A stretch of DNA of 25,699 nt, taken from NCBI GenBank assembly GCA_964589365.1, contig CAZPTQ010000061.1, positions 1 through 25,699 on the forward strand, written 5' to 3'. Origin of the DNA: M3007 sp964589365. GTDB lineage: Bacteria; Bacteroidota; Bacteroidia; Chitinophagales; Saprospiraceae. Shown here one piece after another: positions 1 through 7,660 of this stretch. Made by a program: the position numbers and the translations under genes. The notes below the pieces were generated by a model, which saw nothing but the letters and a program-made list of their open reading frames with translations, had not been told where the DNA came from and made no database searches. Positions within the stretch are counted from its first letter, which is position 1. Each line of letters opens with the position of its first letter.

Positions 1-112
1 CATTGGGTCATTGGGGTCATTGGGGTCATTGGGGTCATTGGGTCATTGGGTCATTGGGTCATTGGGGTCATTGGGGTCATTGCACCAATGACCTAATGAC
101 CAAAATGACATT
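1..112. repeat. Degenerate 8-9 bp tandem repeat TCATTGGG(G)
   Basis: About ten head-to-tail copies of TCATTGGG or TCATTGGGG run from the window edge to about position 82. Unit lengths alternate between 8 and 9 because the G run is 3 or 4. The array then inverts: CAATGACC, TAATGACC and AAATGAC follow, so GGTCATTG and CAATGACC form an 8-bp hairpin around CAC. The array abuts the stop codon of the TonB-dependent receptor and may extend beyond the window. The same CAATGAC core recurs at 11761-11795. No coding potential is seen. Confidence 0.9.
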
Positions 113-2479
113 TTAAAACTGAAACGTTACGCTCAAACTCGGCAAAATCGGCAACTGATTCACCCTGGTGTACCGCAAACGATCAAAATAGAAGATGTTG
201 GGGCGGTTGTATACGTTTGTAGCAGAAGCAGTTATCTCCAGGTTGCTGAATTTCGAGAACTTGAAAATACGCTTTATGGACACGTCCATGCGGTGATAAT
301 AGGGCAGCCTTCCACCGTTGCGTTTATCGGCATAGATGATGCCAATGTCATTTGGGTCAGAATTTCCGCCCAGCACATCGGTGTTGACACCGTCGCCGAA
401 GGTAACGTTGTTGTAAAAGCCTTGCGTTTGCGTGAAGGGGAACCCGGAGCCGAAATTCCAGCGTACGCCTGCTTCCCATGCTTTCTTTTTGCCCAGTTGG
501 TAGGTACTCACGATGTTCAGGTTGTGGCGGCGGTCGAACACAGGAGGGTACACCTCTTTGCCGTCATCGCGAGTCACATATCCCAGCGAATAAGCACCCC
601 AGATATAATATCTTTTGCCTTCAACTTTCAGCGAAACGTCTATGCCATAAGCGTCGCCTGTTTCGGTAATAAAGTTGGGGTCTGTGGCTTCCAGCTTGTT
701 GCGATTCAGGGCAATGAGCTGGGTAAACCGCTTGTAATAACCCTCTATGTTCAGGTCAAAATTGTCTGTAACGTCTACCTCAAAGCCAGAAACGGCATGA
801 ATGGATTTTTGGATGCGATTTTCGGTACGGTTGGCCTCTATGCCCGGCTGCGTTCCGGGTTTGTAAATCGCTTCTTCCGGACCGGAGAGAAATCCGACAA
901 AGAGGTTCACGATGTCGCGCTCATTTACGGTAGAAAGCAGGTTTTGGGAATATAGCCCGCCTGCAGCCTTGACCCGAAAACGGTCGGTGATGTTGTATTT
1001 CAAGCCCAAACGCGGCTCGAAGGCGAAATCGTTGAGCGATTGGTAGTATTGCAAACGAATGCCTGGCTCGATCACGAGCGGCCCGAGTTTGCGCCGAAAC
1101 TTAGCATAAGTGCTGATCTCGGTGGTGTTCTCCGTTTGACCAATGGTGTGTCCTTTGAAATTGACAAATTCAAATTCCGTCTTGAAGCCATTGAGCTCGA
1201 TCCCGTACTTCAACTCGCTGTCGCGCCCAAAGTTGGTAAAATTCAATCCTGCAGAATAGCCTGATATCGAACTGCTGCGCGGCAAGCGATCTGCATCCTC
1301 GATCTGGGAATCATAGCCCGACACAGCTATCACCCCTCCAATAATGGTATTCGAGTTGGCTGGGATAACCGTAAAATCCATGCCTCCACCACTGCTTTTC
1401 CAGCCAAAACTCGTAATGCCATAATTCACCCCATCGGTGTAGTTGAATCCAAAAAGGTTGAGTTTGCTTCCATTGCCCGTGAGCAAGGTGATTTTGCCGT
1501 ACAAATCGCGATATTCAAATGGAATTCCTCGCACAAGGTTGGTGTCGCGATTGGGTGCTTTCCACAATTCAGATTGCTTGAATGCTCCAAAAATATCCGT
1601 CGTGTCACCCACATAAGTGTATAAGGAACGAGCCGTTTGGTCTATAAGCGATTTTTTCCCCGTAAGCACGAACGATACGCTTGAGCCACCATCTTCCTTA
1701 AGTTTGATTACCGGGCCTTCAATCAGTGCCTTTGCTTGAAACGGGCTTGCAGATACCATTCCGGCAAGACGCTTGCGGTTTCCCTCCCGGGTTTTTACGT
1801 CTACAACCGCAGAAATTCGGCCACCGTAATCGGCATTGAAGCCACCAGTAAGCACGTCTACGTTGCGTATAAGCTCTGTCTCAAAAACCGAGAAAAAACC
1901 AATGCTGTGGAAGGGGTTGTAAATGGTCATCCCATCGAGCAGAATGCGGTTTTGCACTGGCGAACCACCCCGGATATAGAGTTGTCCGCCCTGGTCGCCG
2001 GTGAATACCACGCCTGGCAAAACCGTGAGGTACTGCGCCACGTCGGCTTGGCCGCCCGCCGAGGGCAGCGCGCGAATCTGTTTGGCCGTGATGGCGATTT
2101 TTGAAATTTGAACTTCTGCTTTGGCCTGCGTCCTTTTGCCGCTCACCACCACTTCCTGGAGTTCAGTGCCACCGCCCTCTTCCAAAAAGACGTTTTCGTA
2201 AAGAATTTCGCCTTTTTTAACCTCAATGTCCTTTACGTAATCCGCGAAACCGATGAAGGAGACTTTCAATTTTTGTGGTCCCAACGGTACATTGCTGATG
2301 GTAAAAAAGCCGTTTACATCAGTCGTCGCGCCCAAGCCAGTACCAGCAATGCCCACCGTGGCAAAGCCCACCGGGGCGGCACTTGTTTTGTCAAAAACAT
2401 TGCCACGCACCGTCCCTTTTTGGGAGAATAAAAAGGTAGGAAGAAAGAAAAAAAACAGGAAAGTAGAATAGTTTCTCAT
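113..2479 (-). CDS. TonB-dependent outer-membrane receptor with carboxypeptidase-regulatory-like N-terminal domain
   Basis: Outer-membrane beta-barrel transporter that would take up a large ligand using TonB/ExbBD energy; the substrate is unknown. The start at 2479 is preferred over an in-frame ATG 16 codons upstream because it begins a clean signal peptide (MRNYSTFLFFFFLPTFLFSQ). The mature protein opens with a CarboxypepD_reg-like beta-sandwich (about residues 22-105: GTVRGNVFDKTSAAPVGFATV). A plug domain follows at about residues 120-230, with LYIRGGSPVQNRILLDGMTI as the plug signature. A long beta-barrel then ends in an aromatic C-terminal strand (LSVTFQF). The total of 788 residues is usual for Bacteroidota receptors of this layout. 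No SusD-like partner lies next to it, so it is probably not a SusC/D glycan system. A TATCTTTG -7 element and inverted repeats lie upstream. It stands alone, with a tandem repeat at its 3' end. Confidence 0.93.
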   Translation of the reverse strand: MRNYSTFLFFFFLPTFLFSQKGTVRGNVFDKTSAAPVGFATVGIAGTGLGATTDVNGFFTISNVPLGPQKLKVSFIGFADYVKDIEVKKGEILYENVFLEEGGGTELQEVVVSGKRTQAKAEVQISKIAITAKQIRALPSAGGQADVAQYLTVLPGVVFTGDQGGQLYIRGGSPVQNRILLDGMTIYNPFHSIGFFSVFETELIRNVDVLTGGFNADYGGRISAVVDVKTREGNRKRLAGMVSASPFQAKALIEGPVIKLKEDGGSSVSFVLTGKKSLIDQTARSLYTYVGDTTDIFGAFKQSELWKAPNRDTNLVRGIPFEYRDLYGKITLLTGNGSKLNLFGFNYTDGVNYGITSFGWKSSGGGMDFTVIPANSNTIIGGVIAVSGYDSQIEDADRLPRSSSISGYSAGLNFTNFGRDSELKYGIELNGFKTEFEFVNFKGHTIGQTENTTEISTYAKFRRKLGPLVIEPGIRLQYYQSLNDFAFEPRLGLKYNITDRFRVKAAGGLYSQNLLSTVNERDIVNLFVGFLSGPEEAIYKPGTQPGIEANRTENRIQKSIHAVSGFEVDVTDNFDLNIEGYYKRFTQLIALNRNKLEATDPNFITETGDAYGIDVSLKVEGKRYYIWGAYSLGYVTRDDGKEVYPPVFDRRHNLNIVSTYQLGKKKAWEAGVRWNFGSGFPFTQTQGFYNNVTFGDGVNTDVLGGNSDPNDIGIIYADKRNGGRLPYYHRMDVSIKRIFKFSKFSNLEITASATNVYNRPNIFYFDRLRYTRVNQLPILPSLSVTFQF

Positions 2480-2504
2480 GTATCTATTTGATGGACTTTT
2501 GGAG

Positions 2505-2555
2505 GCTGGACTATTAGAATAATTCAAAGTCCAGCATCCAAATTTCTAAATTTGG
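2505..2555 (-). promoter_or_regulatory. Two inverted repeats in the leader of the TonB receptor gene
   Basis: Two inverted repeats lie between the predicted -7 element and the start codon. CCAAATTT-CT-AAATTTGG (2538-2555) is at about the expected transcription start. GCTGGACT/AGTCCAGC (2505-2512 and 2528-2535) would form an 8-bp hairpin with a 15-nt loop in the 5' leader. The first could be an operator and the second a leader hairpin; neither function is demonstrated. Confidence 0.4.
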
Positions 2556-2559
2556 GAGG

Positions 2560-2567
2560 CAAAGATA
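2560..2567 (-). promoter_or_regulatory. Predicted -7 promoter element of the TonB receptor gene
   Basis: TATCTTTG on the minus strand matches the Bacteroidota -7 consensus TAnnTTTG, 80 nt upstream of the chosen start codon. No good -33 TTG is seen at the usual 19-21 nt spacing, so this is a partial match. Confidence 0.5.
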
Positions 2568-2665
2568 TTTTCTCTGCGCTCATTTCATGGTATTTGAAAA
2601 AGACAGGTGGAGACAAAGTGAAGGATTGGGCTTAAATTGGATCCACAAACCCGAAATTGCCCCAA

Positions 2666-3991
2666 TCAACCCTCAAAAACCTCCTCCAAACTCTCGCAGA
2701 TCATCCCCGCAGCAAAGTCTAAATCTGCCTCCATGTGCGCGGAACAAACAAAGCCCACTTCGTACCCGGAGGGGCCGAAATAGACTCCGCGTTTCAGGCA
2801 TTCCAAGTGCATTTTTTTAAAAAAATCCATGCTGGAGCCATCAATCTCGTCGCTGCATTGAATGTGTTTGCGTGTAAATGTTGGCCAAAAAATTGATCCA
2901 ACGCGCGGGAAACTGACTTCGTAGCCTTTTTTATCGCAGAATTCCTGCAATCGCGCTGTAAACCGCGCCGTTTTTTCTTCCAGAGATTCGTAAAAACCTG
3001 GTTTCAACAATTCTGTCAAGGTAGCAAATCCTGCTGCCATCGCCACGGGGTTCGCACTGAGCGTTCCGGCTTGGTACACCGGGCCTACAGGCGCCACATT
3101 TTCCATGATTGTTCTGCTTGCTGCGTATGCCCCCACAGGCATCCCGCCGCCTATGATCTTGCCGAAGGTGAGTATATCTGGCTCGATACCGTACAGTCCT
3201 GCGGCGCCCTCAAAGCCTACACGAAAGCCTGAAATTACCTCATCAAAAATGAGTAAAACATCGTACTCACGGGTTTTATCGCGCAAAAACTGGAGAAACT
3301 CGCGATTTTGCAGCAACAAACCATTGTTGGCCGGAATTGGTTCGATAATAACACAGGCTACATCGCCCGCATATTGGCGCAAGGCATTCTCCAAAGCCTC
3401 TGGGTCGGCCAAAGGTACTACAATGGTCTCTTTTGCATACGCTTCGGGAATGCCCGCCGAGGTGCTGATTCCAAATGTGGCAAGCCCCGAGCCTGCCTTT
3501 ACGAGCATCGAATCCACATGGCCGTGGTAACAACCTTCAAACTTGATGACCTTACTGCGTCCTGTAACCCCGCGTGCAAGCCGGAGGGCACTCATTACCG
3601 CTTCCGTGCCACTACTTACAAAGCGGATCATCTCAACGAACTGGTGGTTGTCGAGTATAAGTTTTCCAATCAAGTTGTCGTGTGGTGTGGGCGTGCCGAA
3701 CGTCATGCCATTCGCCGCAGTTGCTTGTACGCGGTCCAGCACTGCTGGGTGTACATGCCCCAGGATGAGTGGCCCCCAGGAGCCACAAAAATCCACAAAT
3801 GCTTGGCCATCAACGTCATAAAGGTGGCAACCTTCGCCACGTTCAAAGAATATAGGCGGACCCTCCACACTTTTGAACGCCCGAACGGGGCTGTGAACAC
3901 CCCCTGGGAAGTAAGTTTTGGCAGTTTCAAAAAGTTCGCCGCTGCGGGCGCGGGTGAAAGTGCTGGGGGTAGGATATGGGCGTGGATTCAT
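2666..3991 (-). CDS. hemL: Glutamate-1-semialdehyde 2,1-aminomutase
   Basis: PLP-dependent enzyme that converts glutamate-1-semialdehyde to 5-aminolevulinate in the C5 route to heme and other tetrapyrroles; cytoplasmic. The class III aminotransferase fold is clear: the PLP phosphate-binding loop FVSSGTEAVMSALRLAR (about 125-140), the FEGCYHGHVD segment (151-160), the PLP-pyridine aspartate in LLIFDEVISGFR (Asp250), and the Schiff-base lysine in TFGKIIGGGMPVGAY (Lys278). The start at 3991 (MNPRPYPTPSTFTRARS) gives 441 residues, close to the family's roughly 430; the in-frame extension upstream to 4147 overlaps the divergent gene and looks non-coding. A -7 element sits only 4 nt before this ATG. 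The gene stands alone and is divergent from the glycosyltransferase gene. Confidence 0.97.
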   Translation of the reverse strand: MNPRPYPTPSTFTRARSGELFETAKTYFPGGVHSPVRAFKSVEGPPIFFERGEGCHLYDVDGQAFVDFCGSWGPLILGHVHPAVLDRVQATAANGMTFGTPTPHDNLIGKLILDNHQFVEMIRFVSSGTEAVMSALRLARGVTGRSKVIKFEGCYHGHVDSMLVKAGSGLATFGISTSAGIPEAYAKETIVVPLADPEALENALRQYAGDVACVIIEPIPANNGLLLQNREFLQFLRDKTREYDVLLIFDEVISGFRVGFEGAAGLYGIEPDILTFGKIIGGGMPVGAYAASRTIMENVAPVGPVYQAGTLSANPVAMAAGFATLTELLKPGFYESLEEKTARFTARLQEFCDKKGYEVSFPRVGSIFWPTFTRKHIQCSDEIDGSSMDFFKKMHLECLKRGVYFGPSGYEVGFVCSAHMEADLDFAAGMICESLEEVFEG

Positions 3992-3995
3992 GGCG

Positions 3996-4003
3996 CAAAG
4001 ATA
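3996..4003 (-). promoter_or_regulatory. Predicted -7 promoter element of hemL, almost touching the start codon
   Basis: TATCTTTG on the minus strand matches TAnnTTTG and is followed by CGCC and then the hemL ATG. If used, transcription would start at or within a few bases of the ATG, giving a leaderless or nearly leaderless mRNA. No -33 TTG at good spacing was found. Confidence 0.45.
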
Positions 4004-4056
4004 GTAACGGTCAAGCCCGATACTTTTCAGATTTTTGTCAAGAAATTTAGTCAAGT

Positions 4057-5745
4057 ATGATGTGTGAACTGAACTATAATCGGACATTGGTTTGGAAACT
4101 GCTGTTTTTCGCCATCGTAGCGAGTTATTGCCTGTATTACGCCCCATTTGGCGTGAATGAAACGGATGGCGGATTTCTTACCGGACTGGCCTGGCAAGTG
4201 CTTAATGGCAAAATGCTTTACCATGACATCGTGTATGTGCGCCCGCCTTTGCCCGTATGGCTTCGGGCTTTGGAGCTCCAAATTTTGCCTGAACATTTTG
4301 CCGTTTTGGGTGAGCGATGGATTTTTTATGCCAAAGTCGGGCTATATTCCTGGCTTGGAGCGGCGGTGCTGGCGAAAGGAGAGCGGCGTTGGCAATTGGC
4401 TGTGTTGGGGTTTGTCGTGTCGGCACACTGCTACCCCCCAATGGCCTGGCACACGGTGGATGGGATTTTGTTCGCGGTGCTGGCGGCGTTTTTCATGGTT
4501 CCTACCCAGGAACAAACTTTGGAAAATCCGAAAAAGTCGGGAGGATCAAATTTTTTCACGCTGGTTTTGGCTGGCTTCTGCCTCTTTTGCGCCCTGCTTT
4601 GCAAGCAATCGTTCTATCCTTTGCTCCCGATTTTCGTACTGTTTATGTTTTTGGAAAAGGAGGGCCGTTGGAAAAGAATCGGGTGGTTTTTTGGAGGGTT
4701 TGCACTGTGTTTTGTCTTGTTTTTCAATTATTTATATCAATACAATCTCCTTGGCAATTTCCTGCAAATGACGAGTGGCGCAAGCTCAGGCAGCCAGGCA
4801 TTGCAACACGGTGTATTCGACTATTTTCGGATTACGCCTGAACTTGCATTGCCGAGTATCCTCTTGCTACTTCCTGTGGCTTGGTGGTTTTGGAAAGGGA
4901 AAAACCCTGCTTTTGCCCTGACAGCATGGTCGCTTTGGCTTTTCGCTTTGGTAGCGAGTTTTGCGGCCATTACCTGGCTGAGGCAGAACCATACGGCACC
5001 CATTGCACAGTCTCGGGCGATGTTTTGGGTGGCTTTAGGGTATTGTTTTTGGCTGGCATCGAGCGATTTTAAGCGAAATCGTCTAATCATTTCATCGTTC
5101 ATCGTTCATCGTTTCTCGTTCCTCCTGCTCGGCATCTCCTGGTGCGCTTCCGTGAGTTGGGGCTACAACCTGCCGATGCTTTTTGCAACACCTTGGGTGT
5201 GGGCAGGGATGGAGGTAACAAGAATATTAGAGGCGGCAAATAAACCTATAAGGTTTTCAAAACCTTATAGGTTTGTAATGTTAATTGGGCTACTTCTAAC
5301 TTTCCGCATTGCCCACGAATTCGTGTACCGTGATGGCCGAAGGAGCGAAATGAACGAATCAATGGGGGCCATTTTCCCACAACTTTCAGGCATTTACTCA
5401 GACCGGGAAACGGCGGACTTATACCGCGATTTGAAGCGATTGGCTGCGCAATACGGGCCGAACATCAAAACACTCCCTGCTTTTCCGCAGGCTAATTATT
5501 TGACCAAAACCCTTCCTCCGTTTCCACTTGATTGGGTGGTAAATCGTGAAACAAATGGCGACAACACTTTGATTGTCAAAAATTTACAAGAAAAGAAGCC
5601 GATCATTTTTATCCAAAAATCTTTCCGCGAAAAAATGGAAAGCGACCCCGAATTGGAAGTGACGCGCCTACTTTTTCAAAGAGATAAAGTTGTGGAAGAA
5701 ACGCCGCATTTTTGGGTGGTTAAGAACTATGCCCTCCTTCGCTAA
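4057..5745 (+). CDS. GT-C-type integral membrane glycosyltransferase (PMT/ArnT-like)
   Basis: 562-residue polytopic membrane protein, probably transferring a sugar from a polyprenyl-phosphate donor on the periplasmic side of the inner membrane. The N-terminus has one membrane helix (about 12-30), then the first periplasmic loop with an acidic motif, NETDGGFLTGLAWQVLNGK (34-52), followed by LYHDIVYVRPPLPVWLRALE. This resembles the first loop of PMT_2/GT39-like and related GT-C enzymes, where the acidic residues act in catalysis. Many hydrophobic segments follow up to about residue 420, then a soluble C-terminal tail. Donor and acceptor cannot be told. Odd points: codons 346-356 are built on a tandem heptamer repeat, and codons 396-406 are a perfect 33-nt palindrome. 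The HAD phosphatase gene follows after 20 nt, so the two may be co-transcribed. The second ATG codon is an equally possible start. Confidence 0.8.
   Translation: MMCELNYNRTLVWKLLFFAIVASYCLYYAPFGVNETDGGFLTGLAWQVLNGKMLYHDIVYVRPPLPVWLRALELQILPEHFAVLGERWIFYAKVGLYSWLGAAVLAKGERRWQLAVLGFVVSAHCYPPMAWHTVDGILFAVLAAFFMVPTQEQTLENPKKSGGSNFFTLVLAGFCLFCALLCKQSFYPLLPIFVLFMFLEKEGRWKRIGWFFGGFALCFVLFFNYLYQYNLLGNFLQMTSGASSGSQALQHGVFDYFRITPELALPSILLLLPVAWWFWKGKNPAFALTAWSLWLFALVASFAAITWLRQNHTAPIAQSRAMFWVALGYCFWLASSDFKRNRLIISSFIVHRFSFLLLGISWCASVSWGYNLPMLFATPWVWAGMEVTRILEAANKPIRFSKPYRFVMLIGLLLTFRIAHEFVYRDGRRSEMNESMGAIFPQLSGIYSDRETADLYRDLKRLAAQYGPNIKTLPAFPQANYLTKTLPPFPLDWVVNRETNGDNTLIVKNLQEKKPIIFIQKSFREKMESDPELEVTRLLFQRDKVVEETPHFWVVKNYALLR
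5092..5120 (+). repeat. Tandem heptamer TCATCGT inside the glycosyltransferase gene
   Basis: Three perfect TCATCGT units and one degenerate unit (TTCTCGT) lie in frame within the coding sequence and encode SSFIVHRFSFL, next to a hydrophobic segment. Three 7-nt units equal seven codons, so the frame is kept. The same heptamer, in the phase GTTCATC, occurs in the leader of the Smr gene at 6570-6604. Confidence 0.7.
5242..5274. repeat. Perfect 33-nt palindrome (REP-like) within the glycosyltransferase gene
   Basis: Two 16-nt arms, AAACCTATAAGGTTTT and its exact reverse complement, flank a single C. The element fills exactly codons 396-406 (KPIRFSKPYRF), in a loop between hydrophobic segments, so it adds 11 residues without shifting the frame. 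It resembles a short extragenic palindrome that has entered a gene. Confidence 0.85.
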
Positions 5746-5765
5746 GGCTTCGGCGGGTAAAAACT

Positions 5766-6371
5766 ATGAACGAGGTACTTATGAGTAGCCAACAACTTCA
5801 TCTATGCGATTTCGATGGTACGCTGACACACGGGGACTCGTTTGTGCGGTTTTTGGTATTTGCGGTTCCTTTGCCACGCTTGCTTGCTGGCAGTTTTGTG
5901 TTGGCATTCAAATTTTTAGGGCTGATTTTTTCTGGAAAATGGTCGAACGGTGCAGCAAAAGCTGTTGTGCTTTCGGTCTTTTTCAAAGGAAAAAGTGTGC
6001 AGGAAATGAGGGCATTAGGCGAGGGTTTCTGTCAAAAGAAAATTCCCGCATTGCTGCGTGCCGAATTATTGAATGACCTGCGTAAGACCCTTCAAAGTGG
6101 CGGAATCGTCGTCATCGTATCTGCGTCACCTGATGTGTGGCTTCGGCCATTTTGCGCTGCTAATGGTTTCGATCTGCTTTGCACAGAACTTGAATTTGAA
6201 TCCGGCCTATTCAGGGGCAATTTCGCCACGCCCAATTGCAACGGCGCGGAAAAAGCCCGGCGGATTCTTGCAAGCTATGATCTTGATGGTTATGAAAAAA
6301 TTATCGCCTACGGCAATTCCAAAGGCGATTCGGCGATGTTTGCATTGGCAGATGAGGTGTTCAGGGTTTGA
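5766..6371 (+). CDS. HAD-superfamily hydrolase, subfamily IB (phosphoserine-phosphatase-like)
   Basis: Small cytoplasmic phosphatase of 201 residues with all four HAD motifs: motif I DFDGTLT with the nucleophile Asp15 and the acid Asp17; motif II SAS (119-121); motif III Lys163 in GAEKARR; and motif IV GNSKGD (183-188). The cap is the short helical insert typical of subfamily IB, and its hydrophobic stretch (about 30-56) may lie against the membrane. The exact substrate is not evident; relatives act on phosphoserine and other phosphomonoesters. It starts 20 nt after the glycosyltransferase stop, so a two-gene unit is likely. A second in-frame ATG five codons later (MSSQQLH) is an alternative start. 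The C-terminus ends soon after motif IV, slightly short for the family. Confidence 0.85.
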   Translation: MNEVLMSSQQLHLCDFDGTLTHGDSFVRFLVFAVPLPRLLAGSFVLAFKFLGLIFSGKWSNGAAKAVVLSVFFKGKSVQEMRALGEGFCQKKIPALLRAELLNDLRKTLQSGGIVVIVSASPDVWLRPFCAANGFDLLCTELEFESGLFRGNFATPNCNGAEKARRILASYDLDGYEKIIAYGNSKGDSAMFALADEVFRV

Positions 6372-6467
6372 TGAATATCAACAGCCTAACACCCATTGAT
6401 CTGTAAAAAACACGAGGACGGAAAACGCACAATACTACTGGACGTAACTGATTTACACTCAGACCTA

Positions 6468-6487
6468 TATGGTTTCCAAAAACCATA
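6468..6487. repeat. Short palindrome resembling the 5242-5274 element
   Basis: TATGGTTT-CCAA-AAACCATA forms an 8-bp perfect stem with a 4-nt loop in the 233-bp gap between the HAD and Smr genes. The CCTATA...GGTTT...AAACC...TATAGG character is shared with the 33-nt palindrome at 5242-5274, so it may be a decayed or variant copy. A weak terminator is the alternative, but no T run follows. Confidence 0.5.
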
Positions 6488-6549
6488 GAAGCCTCGATCC
6501 CAGAAAATGTCCCGCATCATGAATGCCCCCATTCCTTCAAAACATTCGC

Positions 6550-6557
6550 TATTTTTG
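6550..6557 (+). promoter_or_regulatory. Predicted -7 promoter element of the DUF2027-Smr gene
   Basis: TATTTTTG matches TAnnTTTG and lies 47 nt before the ATG. The heptamer array at 6570-6604 would then form most of the 5' leader. No clear -33 TTG is seen. Confidence 0.45.
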
Positions 6558-6569
6558 CGCAGTTAGGTA

Positions 6570-6604
6570 GTTCATCGTTCATAGTTCATCGTTCATCGTT
6601 CAAG
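6570..6604 (+). repeat. Five tandem heptamers (GTTCATC type) directly abutting a start codon
   Basis: The units are GTTCATC, GTTCATA, GTTCATC, GTTCATC and GTTCAAG, exactly five consecutive 7-mers, and the next base is the A of the ATG of the Smr gene. The array takes the place where a ribosome binding site would lie, and no Shine-Dalgarno sequence is present. Confidence 0.85.
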
Positions 6605-7645
6605 ATGTTATACGCAATCGGCACCAAAGTCAGGCTTCGCTACACGGGCGAACGCGGCACCATCACCGGAATCTTGGATGGGGACATGCTTCAGGTCCGG
6701 CTCGACAGCGACCCCGACATTGAAATACCCGCTTTTGAGGAGGATTTGTTGCGAGACGAGGCGGCAGAACCGATGTCTGCCGGAGCTAAATTCATTCAAG
6801 GCAAACAGGAAAAAAAGCCAGAAGCCCCGCCGGCGCGCCGCCTCCAAAGTCAGTATAAAATATTGAAACCGAAGGGCTTGCAATTGGCGTTTGAACCAAT
6901 GCCAGGACGCGATGGCTCCGTTTCGCGCTATAAAGTGTGGCTCTTGAACGACACCCCTTCCGAGTTCTTGATGGAGTTTGATCTTTTCACACATGCTCGG
7001 GATGTTCTGTCGGTGGACGATAAGATTCCCGCCAGCACAGCCCTCGAACTCGGCGATTTTCTTTCCGATGACCTCAACGAAGCCCCGGAAGCCTTCCTTC
7101 GGGTGAAACGAATCACGACCGCGGGCGTTGACGATGCTATCGAACACACCTTGAAAATCAAGCCAAAACAGTTTTTCAACAGTTTGCTCACTGCGCCCAT
7201 CCTCAATGTACTGGCGTACCAGTTTGTGATGATTGATAAATTTGAACAGCAGGATGAAAAGGAGGGAAGCGATTTGAAAGCATACGCCAAACAACAAGTG
7301 CGCAAGCCTGTGCGCGAAAGTAATTCCCGGCCTTACAAAGCCTTCGACCCGGAGGCCTTAGCTAACTTTGACGCGGAAATTGATTTACATATCCATAGTT
7401 TAATCAACGGGTATGCCCGCCTGGACAAGGGCGAGATTCTTCGGATTCAACTTCAACATTGTCAGCGCTTTGTAGAGAAAGCCGTGCGTTTGGGCGCCCC
7501 ACGGGTTTTTCTCATCCACGGGGTAGGGGAGGGCAAACTGAAGGATGCCATCGCGGAGCAATTGCGGGGCAATCCCTATGTGGTGAAGTTCAAAAATGAA
7601 TACCACCACAAATACGGTTACGGAGCTACAGAGGTGATTTTTTGA
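6605..7645 (+). CDS. DUF2027 and Smr domain protein
   Basis: 346-residue cytoplasmic protein. The N-terminus (about 1-55, MLYAIGTKVRLRYTGERGTI...GDMLQVRLDSDPDIEIPAFEEDL) is a small beta-rich DUF2027-type domain. The middle (about 75-230) looks like the beta-sandwich region usual in this Bacteroidota family. The C-terminus (about 256-346) is an Smr domain with the DLHIH motif (260-264) and the HGVGEGKL loop. Smr domains occur at the end of MutS2 and in stand-alone proteins, and several act as nucleases or bind DNA or RNA structures; the role of the DUF2027-Smr combination is not established. The gene is alone, with a heptamer array immediately before its ATG, and is convergent with the aldolase gene 15 nt away. 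Confidence 0.9.
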   Translation: MLYAIGTKVRLRYTGERGTITGILDGDMLQVRLDSDPDIEIPAFEEDLLRDEAAEPMSAGAKFIQGKQEKKPEAPPARRLQSQYKILKPKGLQLAFEPMPGRDGSVSRYKVWLLNDTPSEFLMEFDLFTHARDVLSVDDKIPASTALELGDFLSDDLNEAPEAFLRVKRITTAGVDDAIEHTLKIKPKQFFNSLLTAPILNVLAYQFVMIDKFEQQDEKEGSDLKAYAKQQVRKPVRESNSRPYKAFDPEALANFDAEIDLHIHSLINGYARLDKGEILRIQLQHCQRFVEKAVRLGAPRVFLIHGVGEGKLKDAIAEQLRGNPYVVKFKNEYHHKYGYGATEVIF

Positions 7646-7660
7646 AACGCGAAATCCGTA

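Noticed and set aside
293..955. A 220-codon plus-strand ORF opposite the TonB receptor gene
   Set aside because: It is antisense to a gene with clear motifs on the other strand and has no recognisable features of its own. It is a shadow of a GC-biased coding region.
113..2479. Reading the TonB receptor as the SusC half of a glycan-uptake pair
   Set aside because: No SusD-like gene is next to it, and it is shorter than typical SusC proteins of about 1,000 residues.
4057..4147. N-terminal extension of hemL into the divergent gene
   Set aside because: The extension overlaps the glycosyltransferase start, contains the predicted hemL promoter, and exceeds the family length.
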